The notes under the pieces are model-generated. The model did no database searches. It was not told the DNA's origin and worked only from the letters and a program-made list of their open reading frames with translations. 64,000 nucleotides of DNA, taken from assembly GCF_004103695.1 (NCBI RefSeq), contig NZ_CP035280.1:1860001-1924000 (forward strand). The letters run 5' to 3'. The position numbers and the translations under genes were made by a program. Shown piece by piece: positions 27,939-37,175 of the stretch. This stretch comes from Clostridium sp. JN-9 (GTDB lineage Bacteria; Bacillota; Clostridia; Clostridiales; Clostridiaceae). The stretch's first letter is position 1, and every line of letters starts with the position of its first letter.

Positions 27939-28065
27939 TATAACCCTCCCGTATTCCCTTTTATAATAGTATTTTAACTAAATTATACCATATTATATCC
28001 AAATCTTTAAAGATTTTTAAAAGAATAGTACATAATAATAGTATTATATTTTAAGGAGACTATTT

Positions 28066-28749
28066 ATGGATTCATTTAAGTTAAAACTGTTAGCTTGTTT
28101 ATTTATGTTTATAGATCATGCGGGTTTTATTTTATTTCCTAAAATGATTATTTTAAGATTAATAGGAAGAATGGCATTTCCTCTATTTGCCTGGTTTATA
28201 AGTGAAGGATATATACATACAGGGAATTTTAAAAAGTATATACTAAGGTTATCTATATTTGCTATAGCTTTAGAATCTCCATTTATACTATTTAGTTCTT
28301 ACTTTCAGTCGGCAGGAATAGATACTTTGAATATTTTCTTCACACTTTCTTTAGGGCTTTTAAGTATTTATGCTTATGATAAAGCCGAAAACAATTTGTC
28401 AAAAGTACTTTTTCCTGCAATAATAGCATTATCAGCTCAACTTATTAAAGCAGATTATGGATTTTATGGTGTAATAACTATTTTATTATTTTATATATTT
28501 AATAATAATTTCTTCAAAACTGCATTATATCAAATTATATTTAATTTAATTTATGCTGGAGCATTAATTTCTTATAATCTTATAAATAACACAGCCATTG
28601 ATTCATTTGTAATTTTACAGATGTATTCTCTATTTTCACTATTATTTATAAAATTATATAATAAAAAACAGGGTAAAAAGATGAAATACTTTTTCTACAT
28701 CTTTTACCCTGCACATATTATACTTTTATATTTAATCAGTGAATTATAG
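28066..28749 (+). CDS. TraX family membrane protein
   Basis: 227 residues with about seven hydrophobic helices. The N-terminal KLKLLACLFMFIDHAGFILFP and LIGRMAFPLFAWFISEGYIHTGN are the TraX-family signature. TraX acetylates F-pilin in F plasmids, but chromosomal clostridial copies are widespread and their substrate is unknown; the fold is that of acyltransferase-3 like membrane enzymes. ATG follows AAGGAG. It converges with topB, with only one base between the stops. Confidence 0.85.
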   Translation: MDSFKLKLLACLFMFIDHAGFILFPKMIILRLIGRMAFPLFAWFISEGYIHTGNFKKYILRLSIFAIALESPFILFSSYFQSAGIDTLNIFFTLSLGLLSIYAYDKAENNLSKVLFPAIIALSAQLIKADYGFYGVITILLFYIFNNNFFKTALYQIIFNLIYAGALISYNLINNTAIDSFVILQMYSLFSLLFIKLYNKKQGKKMKYFFYIFYPAHIILLYLISEL

Positions 28750-28750
28750 C

Positions 28751-30943
28751 CTATTTCAGCTTCAGCTTAGCTAGTGCATCTGCCAGAGCTGAATTCATTG
28801 GAGCATCATTTTCTTTATTAATTTTATTTATATATCTGTTTACTTCTCTTTTGTTAAGCTTACCATCATTTTCTTTAAATCTTTTATTAAATGATGAAAG
28901 CTTTTCCCTAAAGGTACAATTTGTGCATACATATATTTGTCCTGCACCCTCACCTCTTAATTCCATTTTTTTATGGCATTCAGGACATCTTACATTAGTG
29001 AACCTGCTTAAATTTTCTCTATGTCCGCATTGTCTGTCCTGACATATCAGCATTTTACCATTTTTACTGCTGACCTCCAGCATATATTTCCCGCATACCG
29101 GGCATTTCTTTCCAGTTATATTGTCATGAACAAATTTTTCATTGCTCTTTTTTACATCATCAACTATCTTAACAGCATATGACCTCATATTATTAACAAA
29201 AGTACCTCCATTGAGTCTTCCCTTACTTATTAACTCTAGCTCTTTCTCCCATTTTGCTGTTAAAAGAGGTGATTTTAAATCCTCAGGTACTAATTCAATG
29301 AGCTGCTTTCCCTTAGAAGTTGGAAATATTTCTTTGCCTCTTTTTTCTATATAAAATGTATTATAAAGCTTTTCTATTATGTCAGCTCTTGTTGCAACTG
29401 TTCCAAGTCCCCCTGTTTCACCTAAAGTTTTTGAACTTTCTTTATCCATCGCCACAAACTTTTGTGGATTTTCCATGGCAGTAAGTAAAGTACCCTCATT
29501 AAACCTAGCAGGTGGTTTTGTTTGAGATTTATTTTTCTTTACAGAAATTAATTTTATGATATCACCTTTTTTAATTGCTGGAAGCATTTGCTCTTTAATA
29601 TTATCATTTCCTTCATCACTGTCTTCCATATGCTCTCTATCATAAAGTGATCTCCAGCCATTTGATTTAACTACTTTACCCCTGGCAGTAAATACCTCAC
29701 CTTCAGCCTCTGCTTTTACAGTTATCTGCATATACTCAAAAGGATCCATGAGTACACTTAAAAATCTCTTTATTACTAATTCATAAATATGTCTTTCTTC
29801 AATATTTAGATTTGAAATATTAATACTTTCCTCAGTTGGAATTATGGCATGATGATCTGATACTTTACTATCATCTACAAAATTTTTGCTTGGCTTAATT
29901 TTATTTCTTAATATTTCTGCAGTAAATCTGCTGTACTGACCAAAGGATACTGCCTTTAATCTTTCAGGTAAAGTGCTGATTACATCCCTTGATATGTATC
30001 TTGAATCTGTTCTTGGGTATGTAAGTACTTTATAGTTTTCATATAATCTCTGCATTATTGAAAGAGTCTGCTTTGCAGAATACCCATATAATCTGTTGGC
30101 ATCCCTTTGTAATTCAGTTAAATCGTAAAGTGCAGGTGAATATCTTTTCTTTTCACTTTCAGTAACCTGGGATATTGTAATATTGTGATTACTTACTTTA
30201 TTAACAACCTGATCTGCTGTTTCTTCATTAAAAGTACTGCTTTTGCCCTGTTTATCCTGCCACTGAAGTGAAAATTCTTTGGTATAAGCTGTAACACTAT
30301 AGTAGTCTCTTGGCTTAAATCTTTTAATTTGATCTTCCCTTTCAACAATCATAGCTAATGTAGGTGTCTGCACTCTTCCTGCAGAAAGCTGAGCATTGTG
30401 CTTACATGTTAATGCCCTTGTTACATTTAATCCCACAAGCCAGTCTGCCTCAGAACGGCACTGAGCTGACAGGAAAAGATTATCATAATCCTTTGAAGGC
30501 TTAAGATTTGCAAATCCCTCATGGATAGCCCTATCCGTTTGAGAGGATATCCAAAGTCTTTTAGTAGGTTTTCTAAAGTGAGCCTTTTCAATAATCCATC
30601 TTGCAACTAATTCACCTTCACGTCCTGCATCAGTTGCAATAATAAGCTCATCAATATCCTTTCGTCCAAGCAGAGCTTTTACAGCTGCAAACTGTTTAGA
30701 TGTCTGCTTAATTACAACCAGCTTCATTGATTTTGGAAGCATAGGCAGATCTTCCATTTTCCAGTTCTTATATTTTTCATCATATACATCAGGATCTGCT
30801 AATGTAACTAAGTGGCCAAGTGCCCAGGTAACTATGTATTTGCTTCCAATTAAGCACCCGTTACCCTTTTGATTACATTTTAAAACTTTTGCTAAATCTC
30901 TTCCTACAGAAGGTTTTTCGGCTAAAACTAAAATTTTTCCCAT
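28751..30943 (-). CDS. topB: DNA topoisomerase III
   Basis: 730 residues, a type IA topoisomerase of the TopB group that decatenates DNA intermediates. The Toprim domain (KILVLAEKPSVGRDLAKVL ... ATDAGREGELVARWI) is at the N-terminus. The catalytic Tyr is in VLTYPRTDSRYIS. The C-terminus has two zinc ribbons (CPVCGKYM...CQDRQCG and CPECHKKM...CTNC). The ribosome site is AAAGGAG. It is followed downstream by the converging TraX gene. Confidence 0.95.
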   Translation of the reverse strand: MGKILVLAEKPSVGRDLAKVLKCNQKGNGCLIGSKYIVTWALGHLVTLADPDVYDEKYKNWKMEDLPMLPKSMKLVVIKQTSKQFAAVKALLGRKDIDELIIATDAGREGELVARWIIEKAHFRKPTKRLWISSQTDRAIHEGFANLKPSKDYDNLFLSAQCRSEADWLVGLNVTRALTCKHNAQLSAGRVQTPTLAMIVEREDQIKRFKPRDYYSVTAYTKEFSLQWQDKQGKSSTFNEETADQVVNKVSNHNITISQVTESEKKRYSPALYDLTELQRDANRLYGYSAKQTLSIMQRLYENYKVLTYPRTDSRYISRDVISTLPERLKAVSFGQYSRFTAEILRNKIKPSKNFVDDSKVSDHHAIIPTEESINISNLNIEERHIYELVIKRFLSVLMDPFEYMQITVKAEAEGEVFTARGKVVKSNGWRSLYDREHMEDSDEGNDNIKEQMLPAIKKGDIIKLISVKKNKSQTKPPARFNEGTLLTAMENPQKFVAMDKESSKTLGETGGLGTVATRADIIEKLYNTFYIEKRGKEIFPTSKGKQLIELVPEDLKSPLLTAKWEKELELISKGRLNGGTFVNNMRSYAVKIVDDVKKSNEKFVHDNITGKKCPVCGKYMLEVSSKNGKMLICQDRQCGHRENLSRFTNVRCPECHKKMELRGEGAGQIYVCTNCTFREKLSSFNKRFKENDGKLNKREVNRYINKINKENDAPMNSALADALAKLKLK

Positions 30944-30962
30944 TTATTTTCTCCTTTAAATG

Positions 30963-31196
30963 CTATTTTTCAAGTCCGTACATGTCTTCCACTCTGTCAT
31001 TCATATATGCTATGGCATCCCTTATACCCTTATTATAAAATGCAGGGCCTATATTTTCAGTAATATATTTTAATAATATAGATGCAGCTAAATCACCTAT
31101 TTCTTCCTGCCTCTCCTGCATAAAATATTCCTTAATTTCTGAAATAAGGGCCTGTTTTGTTTCCTTGTCTAATTCAATTAAATTTTTATTTCTCAT
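30963..31196 (-). CDS. DUF2164 family small protein
   Basis: 77 residues matching the DUF2164 family (LDKETKQALISEIKEYF, QEEIGDLAASILLKYI, GPAFYNKGIRDAIAYM). A small helical cytoplasmic protein of unknown function. It is close to topB (19 bases upstream of it) and to the VOC protein, so it may be co-transcribed with them. Confidence 0.85.
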   Translation of the reverse strand: MRNKNLIELDKETKQALISEIKEYFMQERQEEIGDLAASILLKYITENIGPAFYNKGIRDAIAYMNDRVEDMYGLEK

Positions 31197-31205
31197 AATG
31201 TACCT

Positions 31206-31592
31206 CTATTTTTCATATAATTCTATTGGTAAATTATCAGGATCGTTAAAAAAAACAAATTTCTTACCAGTTATTTCATCAAATCTAACGGCTTCCACGG
31301 TTATATTCCTGCTTTTTAATTCGTCCACAGTGCTTTCAATATTATCAACCTCAAAAGCCAAATGTCTTAAACCACAAGCTTCAGGATAACTTAGCCTTTT
31401 CGGTGCATTGGGAAATGAAAATAATTCCACTTGATAATTATCAGCAACTGATAAATCTAATTTGTAGGAGTGCCTTTCTTTCCTATAAGTTTCCTTTATT
31501 ACCTTAAGGCCTAATATATTTGTGTAAAAATCCTTAGACTTATTGTAATCAGAGCAAATGATGGCTATATGATGGATTTTATTTAATTTCAC
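31206..31592 (-). CDS. VOC family protein (glyoxalase I-like)
   Basis: 128 residues of the vicinal oxygen chelate superfamily, one beta-alpha-beta-beta-beta pair per half. Candidate metal ligands are H in KIHHIAIICSDY, E/H in LRHLAFEVDNIESTVDEL and the terminal E in LPIELYEK. It is closest in pattern to the YaeR/GloA2-like lactoylglutathione-lyase-related subgroup, but the substrate is unknown. It is nine bases from the DUF2164 gene. Confidence 0.88.
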   Translation of the reverse strand: MKLNKIHHIAIICSDYNKSKDFYTNILGLKVIKETYRKERHSYKLDLSVADNYQVELFSFPNAPKRLSYPEACGLRHLAFEVDNIESTVDELKSRNITVEAVRFDEITGKKFVFFNDPDNLPIELYEK

Positions 31593-31672
31593 TATATACC
31601 TCCTTTAGAATACTAAATATATACTTCAATTTTTTATTTTATATCAAAAGTCAAAATAAATCCAATTTTAAT

Positions 31673-32416
31673 CTAATGTTTCCATTTACATATTAAACTT
31701 TCCGCTGTGTCAACGGCTGCAAATAAGAGCATGCCAAGTATACTTAGTATAACTATACCACTATACATATCCAGGTAATTTACTCTCATCCATGCATCCA
31801 TTATATAATACCCCATGCCATACTCCGTTCCATAGGTTTCAGTAAAGAACAGCACTGAAATTGCAGTACCCAGTGAAATTCTGATAGTTGTAAGGATTTC
31901 TGAAGCAATGTTTGGCATAATTATATTATTAAATATCTGAAATCTGCTGGCACCAAGTGAAATTAAACAATTATATGTTTCATTTGGAATTGACTTTACA
32001 GCGTCCCTTGTTGAAATAATTATCTGGAAAACCACTATGAGGAAAATCATAGTTATTTTTGATAATTCACCTAATCCCAGCAGCAGCATTACAACTGGCA
32101 GCAATGCTATTTTAGGTACTGGATATGTAAAATAAACTATTGGGCTTAAGACTTTCTCAATAGCTTTATATCTTGCCATTATTAAGCCAATGGACATTCC
32201 TATAATTAAAGCAATACATACTCCTGAAAAAACTCTGAACAAGCTGTAAGCAATATGAATAAACATTGCAGAATAAAAGTTAGTTATTATATTGGCATAT
32301 ACTTTTAAAGGATTCTGAATAACTGGAAGCATAACTAACTTAGCTATTATATACCATAAAATATTTACTATAATAAATCCATAAAAAAAGTTTTTAATTT
32401 TAGCTTTGATTTTCAT
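31673..32416 (-). CDS. ABC transporter permease, NitT/TauT (SsuC-like) type
   Basis: 247 residues with about six membrane helices, and the EAA-type coupling loop SLGASRFQIFNNIIMPNIASEIL near residues 150-172. The family imports sulfonates, nitrate, thiamine precursors or aromatic acids with a periplasmic-type binding protein. No binding protein is in the window. It overlaps the ATPase gene by 17 bases and continues the UbiX-UbiA-UbiD run, which suggests a role in quinone-precursor uptake. That role is inference. Confidence 0.85.
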   Translation of the reverse strand: MKIKAKIKNFFYGFIIVNILWYIIAKLVMLPVIQNPLKVYANIITNFYSAMFIHIAYSLFRVFSGVCIALIIGMSIGLIMARYKAIEKVLSPIVYFTYPVPKIALLPVVMLLLGLGELSKITMIFLIVVFQIIISTRDAVKSIPNETYNCLISLGASRFQIFNNIIMPNIASEILTTIRISLGTAISVLFFTETYGTEYGMGYYIMDAWMRVNYLDMYSGIVILSILGMLLFAAVDTAESLICKWKH

Positions 32417-33179
32417 TGTTCATTCCTCTTTTTAATGTACTTCTTATTTTGCCTGCAATTTTGTAATATTTTTCATTTTCCATTACATTTTCCATGCAGA
32501 ATAATGGATTTTCAACATTTTCAATTATGGTTCCAGGTGAAGAACTCATTATAATTATATGCTTTCCAAGGTACAAGGCCTCTTCAACACTATGAGTAAT
32601 AAACACCGTTGTTATCTTATATTTCTTCCATATATTTAGAAATAAATTTTGAAGGTTTTCCCTTGTTATTGCATCCAATGCAGAAAATGGTTCATCCATA
32701 AGTAATATGTCTGGCTTCAGGACTAATGCCCTGGCTATTGCAGCTCTTTGCTTCTGCCCTCCGCTTATTTCCCCTGGATACCTGTTTTTCAGATGCTGAA
32801 TATTAAGTTCATTCATAATCTTTTCAGCATAGAGCTCATCTTCATGAATGTCCCTGCTTTTGTCCTGGCTGCATTTAATTTTAGCACCTAAAATAATATT
32901 ATTATAAACTGTTTTCCATGGAAGCAATCCATAATTCTGCTGAACTAATCCTATAATCTGTTTCCTTACGTCTATTTCACCATTTCCTAGTAGAACACTG
33001 CCCCTATAATCCTTTATAATGCCCGAAAGCACATGAAGCAATGTGGATTTGACGCAGCCTGAAGGGCCTATAAATACATAAATGTCCCCTTTTTTAATAG
33101 AGATATTTATGTTATTAAGTGCAGTAACCTCATTGTTCCTATCATTGTATTTAACTGTTAAATTTTTAATTTCAATCAT
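32400..33179 (-). CDS. ABC transporter ATP-binding protein, SsuB-like, with unusual Walker A
   Basis: About 259 residues from ATG 33179 (GAGAGTG upstream; the frame from 33221 overlaps ubiX and has no ribosome site). The signature ISGGQKQRAAIARAL, Walker B ILLMDEPFSALD and switch H in VFITHSVEE are intact. The Walker A reads GPSGCVKST: the invariant Gly before Lys is Val (V43), from codon GTC in place of GGC. That change would be expected to impair nucleotide binding. It pairs with the downstream permease gene. Confidence 0.87.
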   Translation of the reverse strand: MIEIKNLTVKYNDRNNEVTALNNINISIKKGDIYVFIGPSGCVKSTLLHVLSGIIKDYRGSVLLGNGEIDVRKQIIGLVQQNYGLLPWKTVYNNIILGAKIKCSQDKSRDIHEDELYAEKIMNELNIQHLKNRYPGEISGGQKQRAAIARALVLKPDILLMDEPFSALDAITRENLQNLFLNIWKKYKITTVFITHSVEEALYLGKHIIIMSSSPGTIIENVENPLFCMENVMENEKYYKIAGKIRSTLKRGMNNENQS

Positions 33180-33195
33180 TAAATCACTCTCTTTT

Positions 33196-33768
33196 TTATC
33201 CCCATCTTTTAAATAAATCATTGTCTATTTCAAGTTCATCCAGTATTCTTCCTACAATAAAATTAACAATGTCTTCAATGGATTCTGGCCTATTGTAAAA
33301 TCCAGGCATTGCAGGAAGTATTGTTACCCCGGCTTTGCTTAAATTTAACATATTATTTAGATGTATTGTACTTAATGGTGTTTCCCTTGGTACAATAATT
33401 AACTTTCTTTTTTCTTTAATGCACACATCTGCAGCTCTGCAAAGTAAATTATTAGAAATACCATTGGATATCTCAGCTAGTGTTGCCATTGAGCATGGTA
33501 CGATTACCATTGCCGATGTTTTAAATGATCCGCTTGCAATTGGTGAAAATAAATCTTCTATATTATGAAGCTTTAAATTTATATGGTCCTTTTTTAGTTC
33601 ATTAACTATAGTTTCATAGTTTTTTTCCATCTCATATTCCATGACTTTTTTCCCATTTTCAGTGCATACCATATGAACTTCAATTTGTCTTTTTAAAAGC
33701 TGTTTTACAAGTGTAATTCCATAGATGCTTCCACTGGCACCTGTAACTCCTACAATAATTTTTCTCAT
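33196..33768 (-). CDS. ubiX: UbiX-type flavin prenyltransferase
   Basis: About 190 residues. The flavoprotein fold starts KIIVGVTGASGSIYG, and the family blocks IVPCSMATLAEISNGISNNLL, RKLIIVPRETPLSTIHL and ILPAMPGFYNRPES are present. UbiX makes prenylated FMN, the cofactor of UbiD decarboxylases, one of which is encoded two genes upstream. Start ATG 33768, with GAGGTG just upstream; the GTG at 33777 is part of that site. It overlaps nothing and is followed by the ABC ATPase gene. Confidence 0.95.
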   Translation of the reverse strand: MRKIIVGVTGASGSIYGITLVKQLLKRQIEVHMVCTENGKKVMEYEMEKNYETIVNELKKDHINLKLHNIEDLFSPIASGSFKTSAMVIVPCSMATLAEISNGISNNLLCRAADVCIKEKRKLIIVPRETPLSTIHLNNMLNLSKAGVTILPAMPGFYNRPESIEDIVNFIVGRILDELEIDNDLFKRWG

Positions 33769-33773
33769 ATATA

Positions 33774-34634
33774 TCACCTCAGAATTAAAATATCAGATAC
33801 GCTGAAAATTAGAAAAGCAACACTTACTAATTCATTAATATTATAAGATGCAATCTTTGCATTCTTTAAATTATCTGAAGAAACCATTTTGTGCTCTGCT
33901 ATTAATAAAATACATATTATAACTAAGCCTATTGCATAAAGCCAGCTCATTTTTTCAATAAAGTATATAGAAATTAATAGTATTGCTGAAATAAAGTGAA
34001 ATAAAGCAGATATTTTTAAAGCATTTTCTACTCCAAAATAAGCGGGGATTGAGTAAAGCCCATTTTTCCTATCAAATTCAGCATCCTGAGCCCCATAAAT
34101 AATATCGAATCCAGAAACCCAAAGTGCATCAGCAGCTCCTAAGATTAAGCATGTCCAAGAAATATTACCGGCAACTGCTATCCATGCTCCTACAGGAGCT
34201 GCCGCACATGTAATTCCCAAAATAATGTGACATGCCCATGTGAATCTTTTGGTATATGAATATCCAATCAAAAGGATTAATGCTAAAGGCAGAAGCTTAA
34301 AGCATAATGGATTCAGCATATAAGCTGCAACTGATAAAAGCATGAAACATAATACTACAAAGATTATGACCTCTGCCTTATTCATAAGTCCTTGTGGAAG
34401 CTGTCTGTCAGCAGTTCTTGGATTCTTTGCATCTATATTCATATCTATTACTCTGTTTAATGCATTTGCTCCTGTTCTGGCGCCTATAAAGGCCATAATT
34501 ATCCAGAATATTGTCTTTGCACCAGGCAGTCCATTTGCAGCTAATAACATAGAGAATAAAGCAAATGAAAATGAAAAAATAGTATGAGAAAACATTACAA
34601 GCTTTCCATAATCCTTAATCTTCTGTAAAACCAT
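33774..34634 (-). CDS. ubiA: UbiA family aromatic prenyltransferase
   Basis: 286 residues with about eight or nine membrane helices. The two Asp-rich motifs that bind polyprenyl diphosphate through Mg are present: NRVIDMNIDAKNPRTADRQLP near residue 60 and DIIYGAQDAEFDRKNGLYSIP near residue 180. It should attach a polyprenyl chain to an aromatic acid (hydroxybenzoate- or dihydroxynaphthoate-type; MqnP- or MenA/DmkA-like). Beside UbiX, UbiD and a polyprenyl synthase, a role in a menaquinone-like quinone is well supported, but the exact aromatic is not. It overlaps the ubiD 3' end by 20 bases. Confidence 0.9.
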   Translation of the reverse strand: MVLQKIKDYGKLVMFSHTIFSFSFALFSMLLAANGLPGAKTIFWIIMAFIGARTGANALNRVIDMNIDAKNPRTADRQLPQGLMNKAEVIIFVVLCFMLLSVAAYMLNPLCFKLLPLALILLIGYSYTKRFTWACHIILGITCAAAPVGAWIAVAGNISWTCLILGAADALWVSGFDIIYGAQDAEFDRKNGLYSIPAYFGVENALKISALFHFISAILLISIYFIEKMSWLYAIGLVIICILLIAEHKMVSSDNLKNAKIASYNINELVSVAFLIFSVSDILILR

Positions 34635-36066
34635 ATTCCTGCCACCTCCTGTTAACCATTTCCTTTATATCCTCACTCATTTCAATATCATTTGGCCATG
34701 GTCTGGTATGTCCTTCAGATGCCCATTTTTTTGTTGCATCTATTCCCATTCTATAGCCATAGTATGGAAGATCAGAAGCATGATCTAATGCATCTAAGGG
34801 TCCTTCTGAAATAACCACATCTCTTTTAGCATCAATATTATTAAATACCTTCCATGCCACTGTTGACAAATCATGTACATTAATTTGCTCATCTACTACA
34901 ATAATCATTTTGGTATACATCATTTGTCCAATACCCCATAAAGAGTTCATTATTTTTTTAGCATGACCAGGGTATCTTTTTTTAATGGATACAATAACAC
35001 AATTGTGGAAAACACCTTCTAATGGGAAATTAATATCTATTATTTCAGGGAACTCCATTTTAATTAATGGAAGAAAAATTCTTTCTGTAGCTTTTCCCAA
35101 ATAACAATCCTCCATTGGAGGTTTACCTACTACTGTAGCAGGATAAATGGCATTTTTTTTATGAGTTATGGCAGTTAAATGAAATACAGGATACATATCT
35201 GCTAATGAATAATAACCTGTATGATCTCCAAAGGGCCCTTCAAGTCTTAAATCTTCATTAACATCAACATATCCTTCTAATATAAATTCCGCATTTGCAG
35301 GTACATATATGTCATTTGTCTTACATTTTACAATTGGAAGAGGAGAGTTTCTTAGAAAGCCTGAAAAAAGCATTTCATCTATCATCTTAGGAAGAGGTGC
35401 AGTTGCAGAATAAATAGTTGCAGGATCGCTTCCAAGTGCAACAGATACAGGCATTCTTCCACCAGATTTTTTATATTTATCATATATTTCTCTTCCATCT
35501 TTATGTAAATGCCAGTGCATTCCAGTGGTTTTATTATCATATACCTGCAGCCTGTACATACCCATATTCTGCATTCCCGTTTCAGGATCTCTTGTTATTA
35601 CTAATGGTAATGTTATAAATTTCCCTCCATCTTCAGGCCAGCATTTTAAAATTGGTAATGTGCTTAAGTCAGGGTCCTCTTCAATAATTTCCTGACATGG
35701 TGCTTTATCAACCTTTCTTGGAAAAATAAGAGCCAGTTTTGCAAGCTTTGGTACTGATTTTACCTTATTTATTAAGCCTATATAATGTGACATCTCCATA
35801 AAATCACTTATTTTTTCAGCTATATCATCTAAATTATTTACCTGCAGGGCTAAGTCTAATCTGTCATAGCTTCCAAAGGTATTAATGAGTACAGGGTATT
35901 TTGAATTTTTCACATTTTGAAATAACAATGCAGGTCCATTTGCCTTAGATATTCTGTCAGTTATTTCTGTAATTTCTAATTCAGCATCAACTTCAGCATC
36001 TATATATTTTATCATTTTATTTTCATCAAGTTTATTTATAAAATCTCTCAAATCTTTATATGCCAT
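34615..36066 (-). CDS. ubiD: UbiD family prenyl-FMN decarboxylase
   Basis: 483 residues, the normal size of UbiD-type decarboxylases. The family blocks are present: LPLVITRDPETGMQNMGMYR (prFMN/metal binding), LEGPFGDHTGYYSLADMYPVF with the catalytic acid region, and PPMEDCYLGKATERIFLP. It decarboxylates a prenylated aromatic acid and needs the prFMN made by the UbiX encoded in the same operon. With UbiA this matches the final steps of the futalosine-type (MqnP/MqnL/MqnM) or ubiquinone-type route. It is the first gene of this minus-strand group after the pplA terminator. Confidence 0.93.
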   Translation of the reverse strand: MAYKDLRDFINKLDENKMIKYIDAEVDAELEITEITDRISKANGPALLFQNVKNSKYPVLINTFGSYDRLDLALQVNNLDDIAEKISDFMEMSHYIGLINKVKSVPKLAKLALIFPRKVDKAPCQEIIEEDPDLSTLPILKCWPEDGGKFITLPLVITRDPETGMQNMGMYRLQVYDNKTTGMHWHLHKDGREIYDKYKKSGGRMPVSVALGSDPATIYSATAPLPKMIDEMLFSGFLRNSPLPIVKCKTNDIYVPANAEFILEGYVDVNEDLRLEGPFGDHTGYYSLADMYPVFHLTAITHKKNAIYPATVVGKPPMEDCYLGKATERIFLPLIKMEFPEIIDINFPLEGVFHNCVIVSIKKRYPGHAKKIMNSLWGIGQMMYTKMIIVVDEQINVHDLSTVAWKVFNNIDAKRDVVISEGPLDALDHASDLPYYGYRMGIDATKKWASEGHTRPWPNDIEMSEDIKEMVNRRWQEYGFTED

Positions 36067-36109
36067 AAAAAATGCTCCTTATCTTTACATACTTTTCATT
36101 AAAAACATA

Positions 36110-36145
36110 TAGGGGTAATTTGTATAAAATACGAAATTACCCCTA
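36110..36145 (-). terminator. Terminator between pplA-like gene and ubiD
   Basis: TAGGGGTAATTT pairs with AAATTACCCCTA around a 12-base loop; on the minus strand a TTTTT run follows closely. It would limit read-through from the lipoprotein gene into the quinone genes. Confidence 0.75.
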
Positions 36146-36166
36146 TTAATATTTAATTTGTATCTA

Positions 36167-37018
36167 TTATTTTGCAGGCTTTGGTAAATCAAGTAATGCA
36201 GTTTCTGTTTTTCCTTGTGCAGCATTATCAAGTGCGCTTGCTGCTAAACTTTTGAAATCAGCAAGTGATTCTGTTGCTCCTGTTAATGTTGCTGGAGCTT
36301 CACCAATATTCTGTTTTTCAGGTAATACTTTACTTAACATATCTGAATATTCTACAGGTCCTATTTTAGTTACCTTCTTCATGGATTCTTCGTATCCTGC
36401 ATCCTGAGTTTTAAGCTTTCCATCCTTATTCACAGCATCAAATTTTGATGATGCTATTGAACCGTCTTTTATAACAACCTCAAATTGTTCTTTCCAGCCA
36501 TGGCTGTCAAAATCTTTGTATTCAGCTTTATAAGTGCCATCTTTATATAGTCTTACAACAGCATCTTTTGTATCTCCCTTAGCTGAATTATCAAGAGCTG
36601 CTGTGCTTAATTTCTTAAAGTTATTTGAAGATTCTGTTGCTCCTGTAACTGCCTCAACCTTTGATATATCCTGCTTTTCTACTAATGCTTTATCAAGAGT
36701 TACTGTATATTCAGCAGGACCAACCTTATTTACTTTTTTCATAGCTGTTTCATAGCCAGTATTTTTTGATTTAAGTTTTCCATCCTTATCTACATAATCA
36801 AAATTAACAGTAGCTATTTTACCGTCTTTAACATCGATTGATACCTGAGCCTTCCATCCATGTCCATCGAATTTATCATATGCTGCTTTATATGTACCAT
36901 CTTTATATTTTCCTGCTGTAGTTGATGTTTGTGTGGTTGATTTAGAGCCACAGCCGCTTAGTATTGTAAATGTTAATGTAGCAGCTGCCACCATTGCTAA
37001 AATACGCTTTCTATTCAT
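36167..37018 (-). CDS. pplA: PplA-like lipoprotein with two FMN-binding domains (EET)
   Basis: 283 residues. A lipoprotein signal ends LSGC, so Cys23 would carry the lipid. Two repeats of ~110 residues follow (about 37-145 and 158-270), both starting YKDGTYKA. Each ends in a TGAT(E/S) motif (Thr125-Thr128 and Thr246-Thr249), the type of site where ApbE/FmnB attaches FMN to a threonine. This is the architecture of PplA, the surface flavoprotein of flavin-based extracellular electron transfer. It is divergent from ndh2. No ApbE gene is in the window. Confidence 0.88.
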   Translation of the reverse strand: MNRKRILAMVAAATLTFTILSGCGSKSTTQTSTTAGKYKDGTYKAAYDKFDGHGWKAQVSIDVKDGKIATVNFDYVDKDGKLKSKNTGYETAMKKVNKVGPAEYTVTLDKALVEKQDISKVEAVTGATESSNNFKKLSTAALDNSAKGDTKDAVVRLYKDGTYKAEYKDFDSHGWKEQFEVVIKDGSIASSKFDAVNKDGKLKTQDAGYEESMKKVTKIGPVEYSDMLSKVLPEKQNIGEAPATLTGATESLADFKSLAASALDNAAQGKTETALLDLPKPAK

Positions 37019-37052
37019 ATTTCTTCCCCCTAATATATAAATATATTGACAC

Positions 37053-37088
37053 TAATAAAGTTAAGGTGTTATTAATTTAACTTTATTA
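37053..37088. repeat. Perfect 12-bp inverted repeat upstream of the pplA-like gene
   Basis: TAATAAAGTTAA (37053-37064) and TTAACTTTATTA (37077-37088) are exact complements around a 12-base loop, 35-70 bases before the gene start. There is no T-run. It could be an operator or a leader hairpin. Confidence 0.65.
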
Positions 37089-37175
37089 AATGTTTACAAA
37101 ACTATTATATATCATATTTATCATTATCTGCCATAACAATAAGTTATACTGCATTCTATTTTTAAATATAGATAA

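Noticed and set aside
28672-28711. Inverted repeat GGGTAAAAAGATG/CATCTTTTACCC as a terminator
   Set aside because: It lies wholly inside the TraX-like coding region, about 40 bases before its stop; it might affect convergent topB transcription but is not separable from coding constraint.
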